Positions 1-9,411 are shown, numbered from the stretch's first letter. The stretch is 56,070 nt of DNA from CAZGAH01 sp964523295 (GCA_964523295.1 CAZGAH010000019.1:1-56070), one strand, 5' to 3'. Notes: generated from the letters alone by a model not told the origin. Made by a program: numbers and translations.

Positions 1-141
1 TCTGGTTAGCAAGCGCCGGCACGGCGCGTCAATCCCGGAAGCGGCGCCCGCCCCTTCTTCTCGCCTGTCTCAGCGTAGAGACCCGCAAACGCCGGGCATA
101 CTGCCGCGTGCTTCGGTCAATGCCGTACGGAGCGGATGGTG
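1..141. other. Left edge, no gene seen
   Basis: This short edge region lies downstream of the minus-strand CBS gene. I see no coding region or clear terminator in it. Confidence 0.4.
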
Positions 142-927
142 TCAGGATTCACTGTCAAGCCGGGTTATCGCCTTGACGATATTGGATTGCGTCAACAGCC
201 CGATGATCGCGCGATCACTGTTGGTTACGACCAGGCGCCGGGCCCGGCGCCGCTTCATGTACATGAGCACTTTGTCCATGGGGGCGTTGAAGGGCACGGA
301 ATCCAGCGGCGCGCGCATGACATTGGCGACGGTGGCCGTGTCGATGGTCTTTCCGTCGATGATCCGGAACGCGACGTCGCGCTCCACGATGACACCGCAG
401 GAGAAGCCGTGCTCATTCACCACGAGCAGGCAGCTGTGCAAACGATCGATCATGCCCTGCAGCGCCTCGCGCAAGGGCGTGGTCTTTGGGGCGGTGACGA
501 TGTTGGAGGTCATCAGCTGACTGACCTGGGCGTTGGAGCAGAAGAATTCGAAGCTCAGCGCGTCGATGATGTCGGAGAGCGTAATGACGCCGCGGGCCTC
601 TCCGGCGTCATCGACCACCACGAGGTGCCGGATGCCCTTTTCGGCAATGAGTTCGCACGCCGCGCGTACGCCCATGTCCGGGGGGGCGGAGACGACAGGC
701 GTGCTCATGGCCTCGCCGAGGGGCTGCTCCGCGAACTGAAACCCCTCCAGGGCCTTTATGATGATCGAGCGTTCGGTCAACATGCCGCATGGCGTCGTCC
801 CCTCGGCGACGAGCAGGCAGCTGATATGCCGCACGGCCATGAGTTCAAGCGCCTTCGAGGTGGCGATGTCGGGCGTTGCCGAGATGATCGTCGGCGACAT
901 GATATCACTGAGCGTGAGCTCAAGCAT
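142..927 (-). CDS. Four-CBS-domain protein
   Basis: A 261-residue soluble protein made almost wholly of CBS motifs in two tandem pairs (about residues 5-120 and 130-255). Each repeat shows the IMS/LMTS/VMR-type opening and the G(V/L)(I/L)T(L/Q/E) closing strand. CBS pairs (Bateman modules) usually bind adenine nucleotides and gate a partner activity; no catalytic domain is attached here, so the partner is unknown. I chose the ATG at 927 because GGAG lies about nine bases upstream; a longer frame reaches 966 but its first 13 residues are arginine-rich and have no ribosome site. It lies 134 bases downstream of the GspE/PilB-like gene on the same strand. A role as a stand-alone energy or nucleotide sensor is inference. 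Confidence 0.85.
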   Translation of the reverse strand: MLELTLSDIMSPTIISATPDIATSKALELMAVRHISCLLVAEGTTPCGMLTERSIIIKALEGFQFAEQPLGEAMSTPVVSAPPDMGVRAACELIAEKGIRHLVVVDDAGEARGVITLSDIIDALSFEFFCSNAQVSQLMTSNIVTAPKTTPLREALQGMIDRLHSCLLVVNEHGFSCGVIVERDVAFRIIDGKTIDTATVANVMRAPLDSVPFNAPMDKVLMYMKRRRARRLVVTNSDRAIIGLLTQSNIVKAITRLDSES

Positions 928-1061
928 GACACGTCTCCAGTGTCTGCGGCCAGCGCCGCAATCCATTGTGTTCGGTATGTTGCGAGAAATAAGGCTGCGC
1001 CTGTTGCGGTCGAAATCCGCCGTCTGCGCTGCCGTATCGCTCCGGGACGCATCCGCTTGCG

Positions 1062-2783
1062 TCAGAAGGCCACCGTCAGGTATTCCTCAAAGGTTATCTG
1101 TCCCTGAAGCACCTTGAACGCGGCGTCCATTTTCAGCGTGCGCAGGGAACCTGATTTAATCAGTGCTTGTTTGATAGTATACGCCGACGCGCGCTTGAGA
1201 ATGAGTTCCTGAACCCTGCTGTCGATGTTCATGACTTCGTAAACTCCCAAACGCCCCTTGAATCCGCTGTTATCGCAGTTGAAGCAGCCTTTGCCGCGAA
1301 AAAAGTGCATCCGCTGCATGGAATTCTGAATCAGCACCTGCATCTGGCTTTCAGGCGCCTCGTAGGGTTCGATGCAATCAGGGCAGATGCGACGGACCAG
1401 GCGCTGGGCGACGACCACCAGCAGCGTGCTCGATATGAGAAACGGCTCGATGCCCATTTCGACAAAGCGGGTCACGGCGCCGGAGGAGTCGTTCGTGTGC
1501 AGCGTCGAGAGCACCTTATGCCCGGTCATGGAGGCCTGGATAGCGATTTTGGCCGTTTCCTGGTCCCGGATTTCGCCGACCATGATCACATCGGGATCCT
1601 GGCGGAGAATGGAGCGTAGCCCGCTTGCGAAGGTCATGCCGGCCTTCGAGTTCAGTTCGACGTGGGTCACCTCGTCAATCCGCGACTCGACCGGATCTTC
1701 CAGGGTGATGATGTTGATCGACGGGTGGATGAGCTTGCGCAGCATGGAATAGAGCATCGTCGTCTTGCCGCTGCCGGTGGGACCAGTCGCGAGAATCATG
1801 CCGTACGGCTTGAGCATGGCCTGCTCGATGTGCAATATCTCCTTCTCGCCCATGCCCAGCTGATCGAGCGTCAAATTGTGCGAACTCTGGACGTGCAGCC
1901 GCATGACCACTTTTTCCCCGAAAATGGTCGGCAGGGTAGACGTGCGTACGCCGACTTCGTAGTTGTTCGCCCGAAACGTGAACCGCCCGTCCTGAGGAAC
2001 CCTGGAGACGGAAATGTCCAGATTGGAAATAAGCTTGATGCGCGAGATGATCGGCAGAAAATGCTTCTTGGGCAGCGCCGGATACTCCACGAGATCGCCG
2101 TCGATGCGCAAGCGCAACTCCATGCGGTCCTTTTTGGGACTGAGGTGAATGTCGCTGGCGCGCTTGTTCAGCGCCTGAAGGAGGATGGAGTTCACGATCT
2201 TGATGACAGGTGCGTCCTGCGCCATGTTCTGCAACGAGGTGATCGTGATCGTGTCGTCTTTGTCCTCGAAGTCTTCCGATCCGGCTTCGACGCTGAGCTC
2301 TCCTATGAGCGCCGGTTCGGGGTCTTCTCCGGGAAGATGAAGCGACCGGCCGTAGACCGCCCTGAACGTCTCGCGCAGTTCAGCGTTCACACAAAGCACG
2401 GCCTCGACCTCGTGCCTGGTGATATGCGACAGTGAATCGATCTTCGCTATGTCCGTCGGATCCTGCATGGCGACCAGGAGCAAAGACCCGCGTTTCGCGA
2501 GCGGAACAGCGACGTGCGCCTCCGCGTCCGCTGCGCTTAACAGGGACTGAAGTCCGGGATCCGGAACGAATCGCTGATAATTGGGGCGCTTGATTTTCAA
2601 TTGACGGCTGAGCGCTTCGACAAGCTGATTTTCCTGGACGTGTTGATTTCTCAACAAATATTGCCCAAGGCGCATGTCGTGCTTCTTGTGTTCGAGCAAC
2701 GCCGCCTGCAATACCTCTGTTGTCAGGGATCCCGCCTCGACCAGGACCTCTCCGAGCTTTTTCTTCGCTCTGGAAAAAAGCAT
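1062..2783 (-). CDS. GspE/PilB-type secretion or pilus ATPase
   Basis: A 573-residue hexameric ATPase of the type II secretion / type IV pilus assembly family, acting at the cytoplasmic face of the inner membrane. An N-terminal MshEN-type domain (about 1-150) precedes the GspE core. Walker A GPTGSGKT is at 334-341 and Walker B with the Asp and His boxes follows (DPDVIMVGEIRD, 396-407). A zinc tetracysteine module (C467, C470, C500, C503) is intact, as in GspE/PilB rather than in the retraction ATPase PilT. No gspF/pilC, pilin or secretin gene is adjacent, so the cognate machine cannot be told. MshEN domains can bind cyclic di-GMP in some family members; whether this one does is not known. The ribosome site before the ATG is weak. 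Confidence 0.9.
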   Translation of the reverse strand: MLFSRAKKKLGEVLVEAGSLTTEVLQAALLEHKKHDMRLGQYLLRNQHVQENQLVEALSRQLKIKRPNYQRFVPDPGLQSLLSAADAEAHVAVPLAKRGSLLLVAMQDPTDIAKIDSLSHITRHEVEAVLCVNAELRETFRAVYGRSLHLPGEDPEPALIGELSVEAGSEDFEDKDDTITITSLQNMAQDAPVIKIVNSILLQALNKRASDIHLSPKKDRMELRLRIDGDLVEYPALPKKHFLPIISRIKLISNLDISVSRVPQDGRFTFRANNYEVGVRTSTLPTIFGEKVVMRLHVQSSHNLTLDQLGMGEKEILHIEQAMLKPYGMILATGPTGSGKTTMLYSMLRKLIHPSINIITLEDPVESRIDEVTHVELNSKAGMTFASGLRSILRQDPDVIMVGEIRDQETAKIAIQASMTGHKVLSTLHTNDSSGAVTRFVEMGIEPFLISSTLLVVVAQRLVRRICPDCIEPYEAPESQMQVLIQNSMQRMHFFRGKGCFNCDNSGFKGRLGVYEVMNIDSRVQELILKRASAYTIKQALIKSGSLRTLKMDAAFKVLQGQITFEEYLTVAF

Positions 2784-2925
2784 CGTGCCAACCTATGTGC
2801 TTTCAAAATCGATAAACACTGTCACCGGACAACTCGCCCCCAAACGATCGCCCTCAAAATCAGGGCGATTACAGCGCCCGCATGAACCGCAGCAGCCTCT
2901 GGCGCCGCCGAGGGTTTCGCAACGG

Positions 2926-3387
2926 CTATTGAGTACGCTCGTCGTGCAAGACACGCAGGAGTTCAAGATTATTTTTCACGTAATCATCAATGCCTTGCGA
3001 CGAAGTGGAAACCGAATGAAAGGCATCGAACTCGGGCGTCGCGACGACATCCAGCGTACGCTTGAACTTGCGTAAGACGTGAAAGATGAAGCCGGCAAGG
3101 GTCAACCCCAGCATGCCCCAGAAAATGAACATATCCAAAGCCTGATACGAATATCCAAGCTTGTCACGAAAGATGTAATCACCGACGAGAAAAAACAAAA
3201 CGCAGACAGCTATCCCGACGAGAGACTTTAAAAACAGAAGAAAATACTTCATGTCGAACCGACGCGAGCGGGCAAAGCCCATGACGCCAATGACAATGCT
3301 TGCGAAAAATAAGATATTCTGTACGACCAGAAAGGCCGCGCCGCATCCGAGAATGATCGAAACGGCGATCGTGCCGATGTTATCCAT
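2926..3387 (-). CDS. Small membrane protein, function unknown
   Basis: A 153-residue protein with about four hydrophobic segments (near residues 5-38, 47-70, 82-103 and the flank before 110), then a charged cytoplasm-like tail of about 45 residues. The ATG at 3387 has GGAG ten bases upstream, which supports the start. I recognise no family. It lies between the secretion ATPase and another unknown gene, all on the minus strand, and could be co-transcribed with either. Confidence 0.7.
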   Translation of the reverse strand: MDNIGTIAVSIILGCGAAFLVVQNILFFASIVIGVMGFARSRRFDMKYFLLFLKSLVGIAVCVLFFLVGDYIFRDKLGYSYQALDMFIFWGMLGLTLAGFIFHVLRKFKRTLDVVATPEFDAFHSVSTSSQGIDDYVKNNLELLRVLHDERTQ

Positions 3388-3461
3388 GACAATTGCTCCT
3401 TTTCACTTGATGTCCCAGGCTGCTTTCGGGTCAAAGGGCGAGCGACGCACATCCGGCACGC

Positions 3462-3902
3462 TCATGGGCCAGGCTCAAACCCTCTGGGGCATTCCATTGC
3501 GGGATTACCAGAAACAGTGTGCAGCAGCGTCCGCCACATATCCTGGGCCAGACTCTTGAATTCCTCGCCTCGAGAACCCGTATTGACAGCGTTTGCTGCG
3601 CGTAAGGTGTGAAGCCAGACGGTAATAGCGAGAACCTGGACTTTGTCGTTGTTTTTTTGCAGGGACTCCAGGAATTCTTCAAAACGGGTGATGATTGCGG
3701 GTTTCATTTTCACGTAGGGCAGGGGATCCCCAACCGTGACCCCTTTGCCCTGAAAAGAGCGCCGATACTCTTCAACCGAATGCGCGACAGCCCGGATTTC
3801 GGCGGGGTCCGCGCTTTGGAGCGTCTGGACGAACTCCTTCAATTCACTCAACTGTAGCCCCTGAGTCGAGATGCCAACTTTCTGCGCCACCCACTTTAGC
3901 AT
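3462..3902 (-). CDS. Unknown soluble protein
   Basis: A 146-residue, mainly helical, soluble protein without signal peptide or membrane segment. The ATG at 3902 is preceded by GAGGAG at good distance, while an upstream ATG at 3956 would add 18 poorly coding residues. No family recognised. It lies 74 bases upstream of the small membrane protein, same strand, so the two may form a transcription unit. It is rich in Glu, Lys and Gln and could be a regulator or adaptor, but nothing in the sequence shows this. Confidence 0.65.
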   Translation of the reverse strand: MLKWVAQKVGISTQGLQLSELKEFVQTLQSADPAEIRAVAHSVEEYRRSFQGKGVTVGDPLPYVKMKPAIITRFEEFLESLQKNNDKVQVLAITVWLHTLRAANAVNTGSRGEEFKSLAQDMWRTLLHTVSGNPAMECPRGFEPGP

Positions 3903-4230
3903 GACTCCTCCTCGGTTGTTTGACCCGGCTCCCGGTTCTTCCCGAAGACTCGGCATGGAATCAACGGGCGCCGTCAGCCTGCGCCTCTGCGCGCCTGGTT
4001 ACCCCCGGAACAAGTCTCTGTGGCGTTCGTCGTCTCCGAGGCCCCCCCTACTCGAACTGTCTCCCCCTCCCCTTCATCGGTTTATACCCCAAGCGGGGCA
4101 CCCTGAACGTGCGTTCTCAGCATATTCTGGTCTGCGCACGGCTGGAACTGCTGACTTGAGAATTATTCAAAGCACGATTTTACGCTATGGCATGTTAGTC
4201 GAACATCACATGCGCGTCAAGCCCTAAAAA
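3903..4230. other. Intergenic stretch with no supported gene
   Basis: About 330 bases between the 5' end of the minus-strand gene ending at 3902 and the decayed barrel remnant. It should hold the promoter of the minus-strand genes, but I see no convincing -35/-10 pair. Open frames here lack coding character. Confidence 0.4.
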
Positions 4231-4440
4231 TTAAAAACTGATCTCCACGCTCAACACAGAGAAGCGCATTGCTCCCGTAATACCAGGCGGATAGATCGGA
4301 TTTTGGAAATGCTCATCCAACGTCACTGTATGAGTGAAAAAGGCAGCACAGGACGCCGTCAGGGAGAGAGACGGGAACGGATTACACCCGGCAGCACGTT
4401 TGCCGGATCGGGGCGTTGGTACCGCGTGGCGGTAAGGGGC
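4231..4440 (-). pseudogene. C-terminal remnant of an outer-membrane beta-barrel gene
   Basis: Read on the minus strand, the frame ending at the TAA 4233-4231 gives about 60 residues finishing in MRFSVLSVEISF. Alternating hydrophobic residues and a terminal Phe are the signature of the last strand of an outer-membrane beta-barrel, the signal recognised by the BAM complex. Just before it is a polar loop-like stretch, FQNPIYPPGITGA. There is no start codon, and the frame runs into the promoter region of the next gene, so only the 3' end of a former gene seems to remain. The identity of the lost protein cannot be told. Confidence 0.4.
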
Positions 4441-4458
4441 CTGGCCCGGTGAATTGTT

Positions 4459-4486
4459 TTGACATTTGTGTAAGACGTGCTAAGAG
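4459..4486 (+). promoter_or_regulatory. Possible sigma-70-type promoter
   Basis: TTGACA at 4459-4464, a 16-base spacer, then TAAGAG at 4481-4486, about 65 bases before the start of the membrane TPR-like gene. The -35 is perfect and the -10 poor. Confidence 0.35.
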
Positions 4487-4550
4487 TTCGTCGCGTCGCG
4501 CGCGAAGACCCTTCACGGTCCGGCGCGACAATCCCACACGGAGGAATGAC

Positions 4551-5231
4551 ATGCCCAAAGAGCCTCAGCCCCAGACCCCGGTCGCCCACCCCGCCGCACC
4601 CGACGCGCTGGCGCCCGGGCTGCACCCCGTGCTTCAAAAGCTCGTGGACAATATCAAGCCCATAGCCATCGGCCTGGCGGCGTTGCTGGTGATCACCGGC
4701 GGCTACGGCATTTACGCGAGCATGCAGGCCAGGCAGACCGTGCGCGCGGCCAACGAGCTGGGGCAGATTCTGACCCGCGGCGGCGACAAGGAAAAGCTCG
4801 CTGCCCTGGAGGCCTTCGCGGCGCAGGCCCCGGCATCGGTTCAGGTCATGGCCCTGTTCGAGCTCGTCAAGGCGTTGCAGGAGCAAAAGGACTTCGCCCG
4901 GGCCGCGGAGACCTGGAAGACACTCCAGACGAAGCTCGATCCGGAACTGGCCGTGCTGGCGGTGCTCGGTCGGGCACAGGCTCTGGCCCAAGCCGGAGAA
5001 CCGGCGCAGGGGCTGGCCTTGATCGATGAGTTCAAGACCAAAGCGCCCAAGGCCTATCAGTCGGCCTGCACGGAGGTGCTGGCCGGGCTGGCGGAAATGA
5101 CCAATGATCTTCCCCGCGCCATTGCCGCCTACCAGACACTGCTCGCCCAGGAGCAGGAGCAGGGACAGGGCAGGGAATACTACGCCTTCAAGATCGCGCA
5201 GCTTACCAGACGCCTGGAGGCGAAGAGTTGA
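4551..5231 (+). CDS. Membrane-anchored TPR-like protein
   Basis: A 226-residue protein with a proline-rich cytoplasmic N-terminus (1-27), one transmembrane segment (about 40-58) and a helical repeat region built of TPR-like helices rich in Ala, Leu and Gln (about 65-225). The layout resembles YfgM-type periplasmic TPR proteins, which assist envelope protein handling. The ATG at 4551 follows GGAGG seven bases upstream; a longer frame from 4416 is arginine-rich and unlikely. It lies 73 bases before iorA, same strand, and may be the first gene of that operon. The YfgM comparison rests on architecture only. Confidence 0.75.
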   Translation: MPKEPQPQTPVAHPAAPDALAPGLHPVLQKLVDNIKPIAIGLAALLVITGGYGIYASMQARQTVRAANELGQILTRGGDKEKLAALEAFAAQAPASVQVMALFELVKALQEQKDFARAAETWKTLQTKLDPELAVLAVLGRAQALAQAGEPAQGLALIDEFKTKAPKAYQSACTEVLAGLAEMTNDLPRAIAAYQTLLAQEQEQGQGREYYAFKIAQLTRRLEAKS

Positions 5232-5304
5232 CGATTCCCGTCCAATGATCTGACGGCGACGCCTGCTCCCTCTTCAGACACCCCTTACCCGTAAGGAATG
5301 TGCC

Positions 5305-7179
5305 ATGCCTCATCCCCTGCTGGAGGACGCACCCGGCAAAAAGCTGCTGTTGCTGGGTAACGAAGCCATCGTCCGCGGCGCGTTGGAAGCCGGTATTCAA
5401 TGTGTCGCCTGCTATCCCGGAACCCCGTCATCCGAGGTGCCGGACACCTTTTTTCGCCTCTCTCCGGAAGGCAGCTTCACCTTCGAGTATTCGGTGAACG
5501 AGAAGGTCGCCCTGGAGGTGGCTGGCGGCGCGACGATCGCCGGGGCCCTGACTCTGGCGACCATGAAGCACGTGGGCGTCAACGTGGCTGCCGACCCCCT
5601 GATGACGCTGGCCTATATCGGCACGCCGGGCGGGCTGGTGCTGCTCTCGGCCGACGATCCGGGGTGCCATTCCAGCCAGAACGAGCAGGATAATCGCTTT
5701 TACGCCCGCCTGGCCGGTCTGCCCTGCTTCGAGCCGGCAACCGCGCAGGAAGCCAAGGACATGACCCGTGAGGCGCTGCTGCTGTCGCGACTCTGGGAGC
5801 AGCCTGTGCTGTTGCGTACGACCACCCGCGTGAACCACGTGCGCGGAGTCGTCGAGCTTGGCCCGCTGGCAGCGCAGCCAACGGATAAAACGCTGGAAAA
5901 GAATCCCGGCCGCTTCGTGCCCGTTCCGGCCAACGCGCGCCTCCGGCATCAACGCCTGTTCACCATGCTGGAGACCTTCCGGGCCGAGGCCGAGAACAGC
6001 GCCTGGAATACCGTCCATGGGAGGGGACGGGACGGGATCATCGCCTCCGGCATCAGCCGCGCCTATCTGCACGACGCGCTGGCCCGACCGGACTGGCAGG
6101 GCAGGGTCAAGGTGCTGCAGCTCGGCTTGAGCTGGCCCTTGCCGGAAAAAAAGCTGGCCGAATTCCTGCTCAGCTGCGAACGGGTTCTGGTGCTGGAAGA
6201 ACTCGAGCCGATCCTGGAAAACGATTTGCGCGCGCTGGCCAACCGCCTGGGGCTACCGACGCCCATTTTCGGCAAGACCGGCGGTCCTGGCGAAGCTGAC
6301 GGGTTTCGGACCTGTCTGCCGCGTCACGGCGAATACGGCACGCCAAACGTGTACGACGCGCTGCACCTGTTTCTCGAAGGCCAGCCTGCACCCCTCGTGG
6401 AAACCTGTTACGTCCCGGACGATCTGCCCGGGCGGCCGCCCAACCTGTGCGCCGGCTGCTCGCACCGTGCGCTCTACTACGCCGTGCGGCGGGTGTTTGG
6501 CGACGAGGCCGTCTATTCCAGCGACATCGGCTGCTATACCCTGGGTATTCTTCCGCCGCTGTCGGCCGCGGACTTCCTGCTCTGCATGGGCTCTTCCATC
6601 AGCGCCGGCTCGGGCGCGGCCCGGGCCTCAGGCAAGACCCTGCTTGGCTTTATCGGCGACTCGACCTTTTTTCACTCCGGCATCACCGGTCTGATCAACG
6701 CCGTATTCAACCGCCACGACCTGCTCGTGGTCATCCTGGACAACAAGACCACGGCCATGACCGGGCACCAGCCGCATCCCGGCGTGGAAAACACAGCCCT
6801 TGGCCCCAACCCCGCGCGGGTGGATATCGAGGCCATTGTCCATGGCTGCGGCGTGGAACACGTACGCAAGGTCAGTCCCTACAATCTCAAGGCTACGCTG
6901 GCCGCGCTGGAGGAACTGAAAGCACTGCCGGGCGTGCGCGTGCTCATCGCCGAGGAGGCGTGCGTGCTCTTTGCCCGACGGACGCTCAAAAAGAAGCCCG
7001 GACAGATGGCCTACGTGGCCGAGCAGGGTGAAGAGGTGCAGCGCTGCCTGGATACCCTGGCCTGCCCGGCCTTCCGGCGTGGCGAGAGCGGCATCGAAAT
7101 CGACCCTGAGCAATGCGCCGGCTGCATGGTCTGCCTGCAGGTCACGCGCCAGATTAAAGCCAGAAAAAGGAGCGCCTGA
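5305..7179 (+). CDS. iorA: Indolepyruvate:ferredoxin oxidoreductase alpha subunit
   Basis: A 624-residue thiamine-diphosphate enzyme subunit that, with IorB, oxidises aryl-pyruvates from aromatic amino acids to aryl-acetyl-CoA, reducing ferredoxin. The N-terminal pyrimidine-type domain carries the CYPGTPSSEV motif and the acidic NEKVALE motif. The TPP-binding domain has CAGCSHRALYYAV and the GDSTFF...LDN signature (about 450-480). The C-terminal ferredoxin region is degenerate: only C581, C587, C604, C607 and C610 are present where two 4Cys motifs are usual, and the usual CP after the second motif is replaced by TR. AAGGA lies upstream of the ATG. The stop overlaps the iorB start by one base, so the pair is translationally coupled. 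Confidence 0.93.
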   Translation: MPHPLLEDAPGKKLLLLGNEAIVRGALEAGIQCVACYPGTPSSEVPDTFFRLSPEGSFTFEYSVNEKVALEVAGGATIAGALTLATMKHVGVNVAADPLMTLAYIGTPGGLVLLSADDPGCHSSQNEQDNRFYARLAGLPCFEPATAQEAKDMTREALLLSRLWEQPVLLRTTTRVNHVRGVVELGPLAAQPTDKTLEKNPGRFVPVPANARLRHQRLFTMLETFRAEAENSAWNTVHGRGRDGIIASGISRAYLHDALARPDWQGRVKVLQLGLSWPLPEKKLAEFLLSCERVLVLEELEPILENDLRALANRLGLPTPIFGKTGGPGEADGFRTCLPRHGEYGTPNVYDALHLFLEGQPAPLVETCYVPDDLPGRPPNLCAGCSHRALYYAVRRVFGDEAVYSSDIGCYTLGILPPLSAADFLLCMGSSISAGSGAARASGKTLLGFIGDSTFFHSGITGLINAVFNRHDLLVVILDNKTTAMTGHQPHPGVENTALGPNPARVDIEAIVHGCGVEHVRKVSPYNLKATLAALEELKALPGVRVLIAEEACVLFARRTLKKKPGQMAYVAEQGEEVQRCLDTLACPAFRRGESGIEIDPEQCAGCMVCLQVTRQIKARKRSA

Positions 7180-7775
7180 TGCAACGGACGCGAATCTTTC
7201 TCACCGGGGTCGGAGGCCAGGGCACGCTGACCGCCACCAACCTGCTGGCCTACACGGCCATGCTGCAGGGACTGGCCGTCACCTCGGGCGAAATCCACGG
7301 CATGGCCCAGCGCGGCGGCGTGGTCGAGTCCACCGTGCTGCTGGGCGGCTGGCTCAGTCCTAAAATCGGACCGGCCGAAGCGGACATTCTCCTGGGATTC
7401 GAGCCCCTGGAGACCTTACGCGCCCTGAGCTACGTCCGACCGGGCGGGCTGGTGGTCTCCAACAGCGAAAGCATTCCCCCGCTCGCGGTCTCGCTGGGCA
7501 AGGCCAGCAACCCGGATCCGGAGCGTATTGCCGCCCTTGTGGACGCTTGCGCGGGCAGATCGATCTTTCTGCCCTGCCGCACGCTGGGGCTGCAGGCCGG
7601 CGCGGCGCAGAGCGGCAATCTGGCCCTGCTCGGCGCGCTGTGCGCCAGCAGTGCGCTCCCGTTCGGCGTCGAAGCCCTGGAACAGGCCGTGCGCAGCTGG
7701 ATGAAACCGAAACTGGTGGACATCAACCTCAAGGCCGTCGCACTGGGCGTGCAGGCCGCGGAGGCAGCGCATTGA
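7179..7775 (+). CDS. iorB: Indolepyruvate:ferredoxin oxidoreductase beta subunit
   Basis: A 198-residue gamma-type 2-oxoacid oxidoreductase subunit that completes the IorAB heterodimer. The N-terminal GVGGQGTLTATNLL motif and the following HGMAQRGG segment are the hallmarks of the POR/IOR gamma domain. Its start shares one base with the iorA stop (TGATG), and AAAAGGAG is inside the iorA 3' end. It overlaps the next gene by four bases when that gene starts at TTG 7772, so the three form a tight translational unit. The length is normal for the family. Confidence 0.93.
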   Translation: MQRTRIFLTGVGGQGTLTATNLLAYTAMLQGLAVTSGEIHGMAQRGGVVESTVLLGGWLSPKIGPAEADILLGFEPLETLRALSYVRPGGLVVSNSESIPPLAVSLGKASNPDPERIAALVDACAGRSIFLPCRTLGLQAGAAQSGNLALLGALCASSALPFGVEALEQAVRSWMKPKLVDINLKAVALGVQAAEAAH

Positions 7776-9373
7776 CCGAAGGTTCAGGGCAGCCCATGGG
7801 TGATTCCGGGCACGAGTTCGAACCATTTTTCGCCACCCTGAAGCAGGTACTGGCGGAGCTCGGACCGCAGCGGGCCTTCCAGCCCGGGCTCAAGGCCATT
7901 CTGCGCTCCCTGGCGCAGAACCACGGCTTCTTGCGGCCGCACCTGGTCATTTTCGACCCCGAGACCCGCACCCTCAAGCTGAGCGTGAGCGACGACCCCA
8001 TCAAGAATGCCAAGGTCTCCTATGAGCCCGGCCAGGGCATTACCGGTCAGGTTTTTACCACCGGCCAGCCCGTGGTCGTACCCCGGATGAAGGATCACCC
8101 GGATTTTCTCAACCGGGCCTTTGGCCGCGCTCCCGAGGAGCTCGCCAGTCTGGCCTTTCTCTGCGTCCCGGTGCTGCAACGCGAGCCGGATCTCGACGGC
8201 GTTACCGAGGTCCTCGGCACGCTCTCCGTCGACGCGCCCTGCGCTTCGCCGGAACGGCTGGAACAGCAGTGCCGGTTTCTGGAAATCGTCGCCGGCATGA
8301 TCGCCAATCAGGCCGCGCACCTGCAGGAGGAGCTGGCCAGACAGAAACACCTCATGGCGCAGGGTTTGCCACCCAGCCTCCAGGAGTACGGGCAACAGCA
8401 CGGCAACATCGTGGCAGCCTCCAAGAGCATGCAGGTGGTACTCAACCAGGTCGCCCAGGTAGCGCCCAGCCGGGCCACGGTGCTGCTGCGCGGCGAGTCC
8501 GGCACCGGCAAGGAGCTTCTGGCCGAGGCCATTCACATGGGCAGCCCGCGGCATGACCGGCCGCTGGTCAAGCTCAACTGCGCGGCCCTGCCGTCCGAGC
8601 TTGTCGAGAGTGAGCTGTTCGGACACCAGAAGGGCGCCTTCACCGGCGCCATACACATGAAAAAGGGCATGTTCGAGCTGGCCCACAAGGGTACGCTCTT
8701 TCTCGACGAAATAGGGGAACTCGGCCTCGGCGCCCAGGCCAAGGTGCTGCGCGCGGTGCAGGAACAGGAGATCCAGCGCATTGGCAGCGAGCAGACCGTA
8801 ACCGTCGACGTCCGGCTTGTCTGCGCCACGCACCAGCCCCTGGAGGAGCTCGTCGAAAAGGGCCGGTTCCGGGAGGACCTCTATTACCGCATCAATGTAT
8901 TCCCCATTTTCATCCCCGGGCTGCGGGAACGCCGCGAGGATATTCTCCCCCTTGGAGAGTACTTCCTCGAGCACTTCGCCAGCGAGTACAACAAACACAT
9001 CAAACGCATCTCCACGCCGGCCATAGATCTGATCACCCAATACCACTGGCCCGGTAACGTCCGCGAGCTGCGCAACTGCATGGAGCGCGCCGTGCTCGTC
9101 TGCGAGGAGGAGGTCATCCGCACCTACCACCTGCCGCCGTCGCTCCAGACTGCGGAAAGCTCGGCCACGGATACCACCCTGTCCTTCTGCGAGGCCGTGG
9201 CCCGTTTCGAACAGGAGTTGCTGGTGGAAGCGCTCAAAAAGGCGCGGGGCAACATGCTCCAGGCCGCGCGCGACCTGCGCGTGAGCTATCGCATCGTCAA
9301 TTACAAGGTCAAGAAATACGGCCTGGATACCCGGAAGTTCGCTATCGCGGCCCGGCAGGGCGCCGCCGGATAG
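7772..9373 (+). CDS. GAF-AAA+-Fis sigma-54-dependent activator
   Basis: A 533-residue enhancer-binding protein that would bind upstream DNA and remodel sigma-54 RNA polymerase. A GAF sensor domain (about 25-185) is followed by an AAA+ domain with Walker A GESGTGKE (241-248) and the sigma-54 contact loop GAFTGA (288-293). A Fis-type helix-turn-helix (about 475-515) ends the protein. This order is that of NifA-type activators. I prefer the TTG at 7772: GGAGG lies seven bases upstream, and it overlaps the iorB stop. An ATG at 7796 is the alternative but has no good ribosome site. Coupling to iorAB suggests control of that operon or of amino-acid fermentation genes; the GAF ligand is unknown. Confidence 0.92.
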   Translation: MTEGSGQPMGDSGHEFEPFFATLKQVLAELGPQRAFQPGLKAILRSLAQNHGFLRPHLVIFDPETRTLKLSVSDDPIKNAKVSYEPGQGITGQVFTTGQPVVVPRMKDHPDFLNRAFGRAPEELASLAFLCVPVLQREPDLDGVTEVLGTLSVDAPCASPERLEQQCRFLEIVAGMIANQAAHLQEELARQKHLMAQGLPPSLQEYGQQHGNIVAASKSMQVVLNQVAQVAPSRATVLLRGESGTGKELLAEAIHMGSPRHDRPLVKLNCAALPSELVESELFGHQKGAFTGAIHMKKGMFELAHKGTLFLDEIGELGLGAQAKVLRAVQEQEIQRIGSEQTVTVDVRLVCATHQPLEELVEKGRFREDLYYRINVFPIFIPGLRERREDILPLGEYFLEHFASEYNKHIKRISTPAIDLITQYHWPGNVRELRNCMERAVLVCEEEVIRTYHLPPSLQTAESSATDTTLSFCEAVARFEQELLVEALKKARGNMLQAARDLRVSYRIVNYKVKKYGLDTRKFAIAARQGAAG

Positions 9374-9411
9374 GCTTCCGTTCCCCTGGCGACCCGGGAG
9401 AACACCACCGC

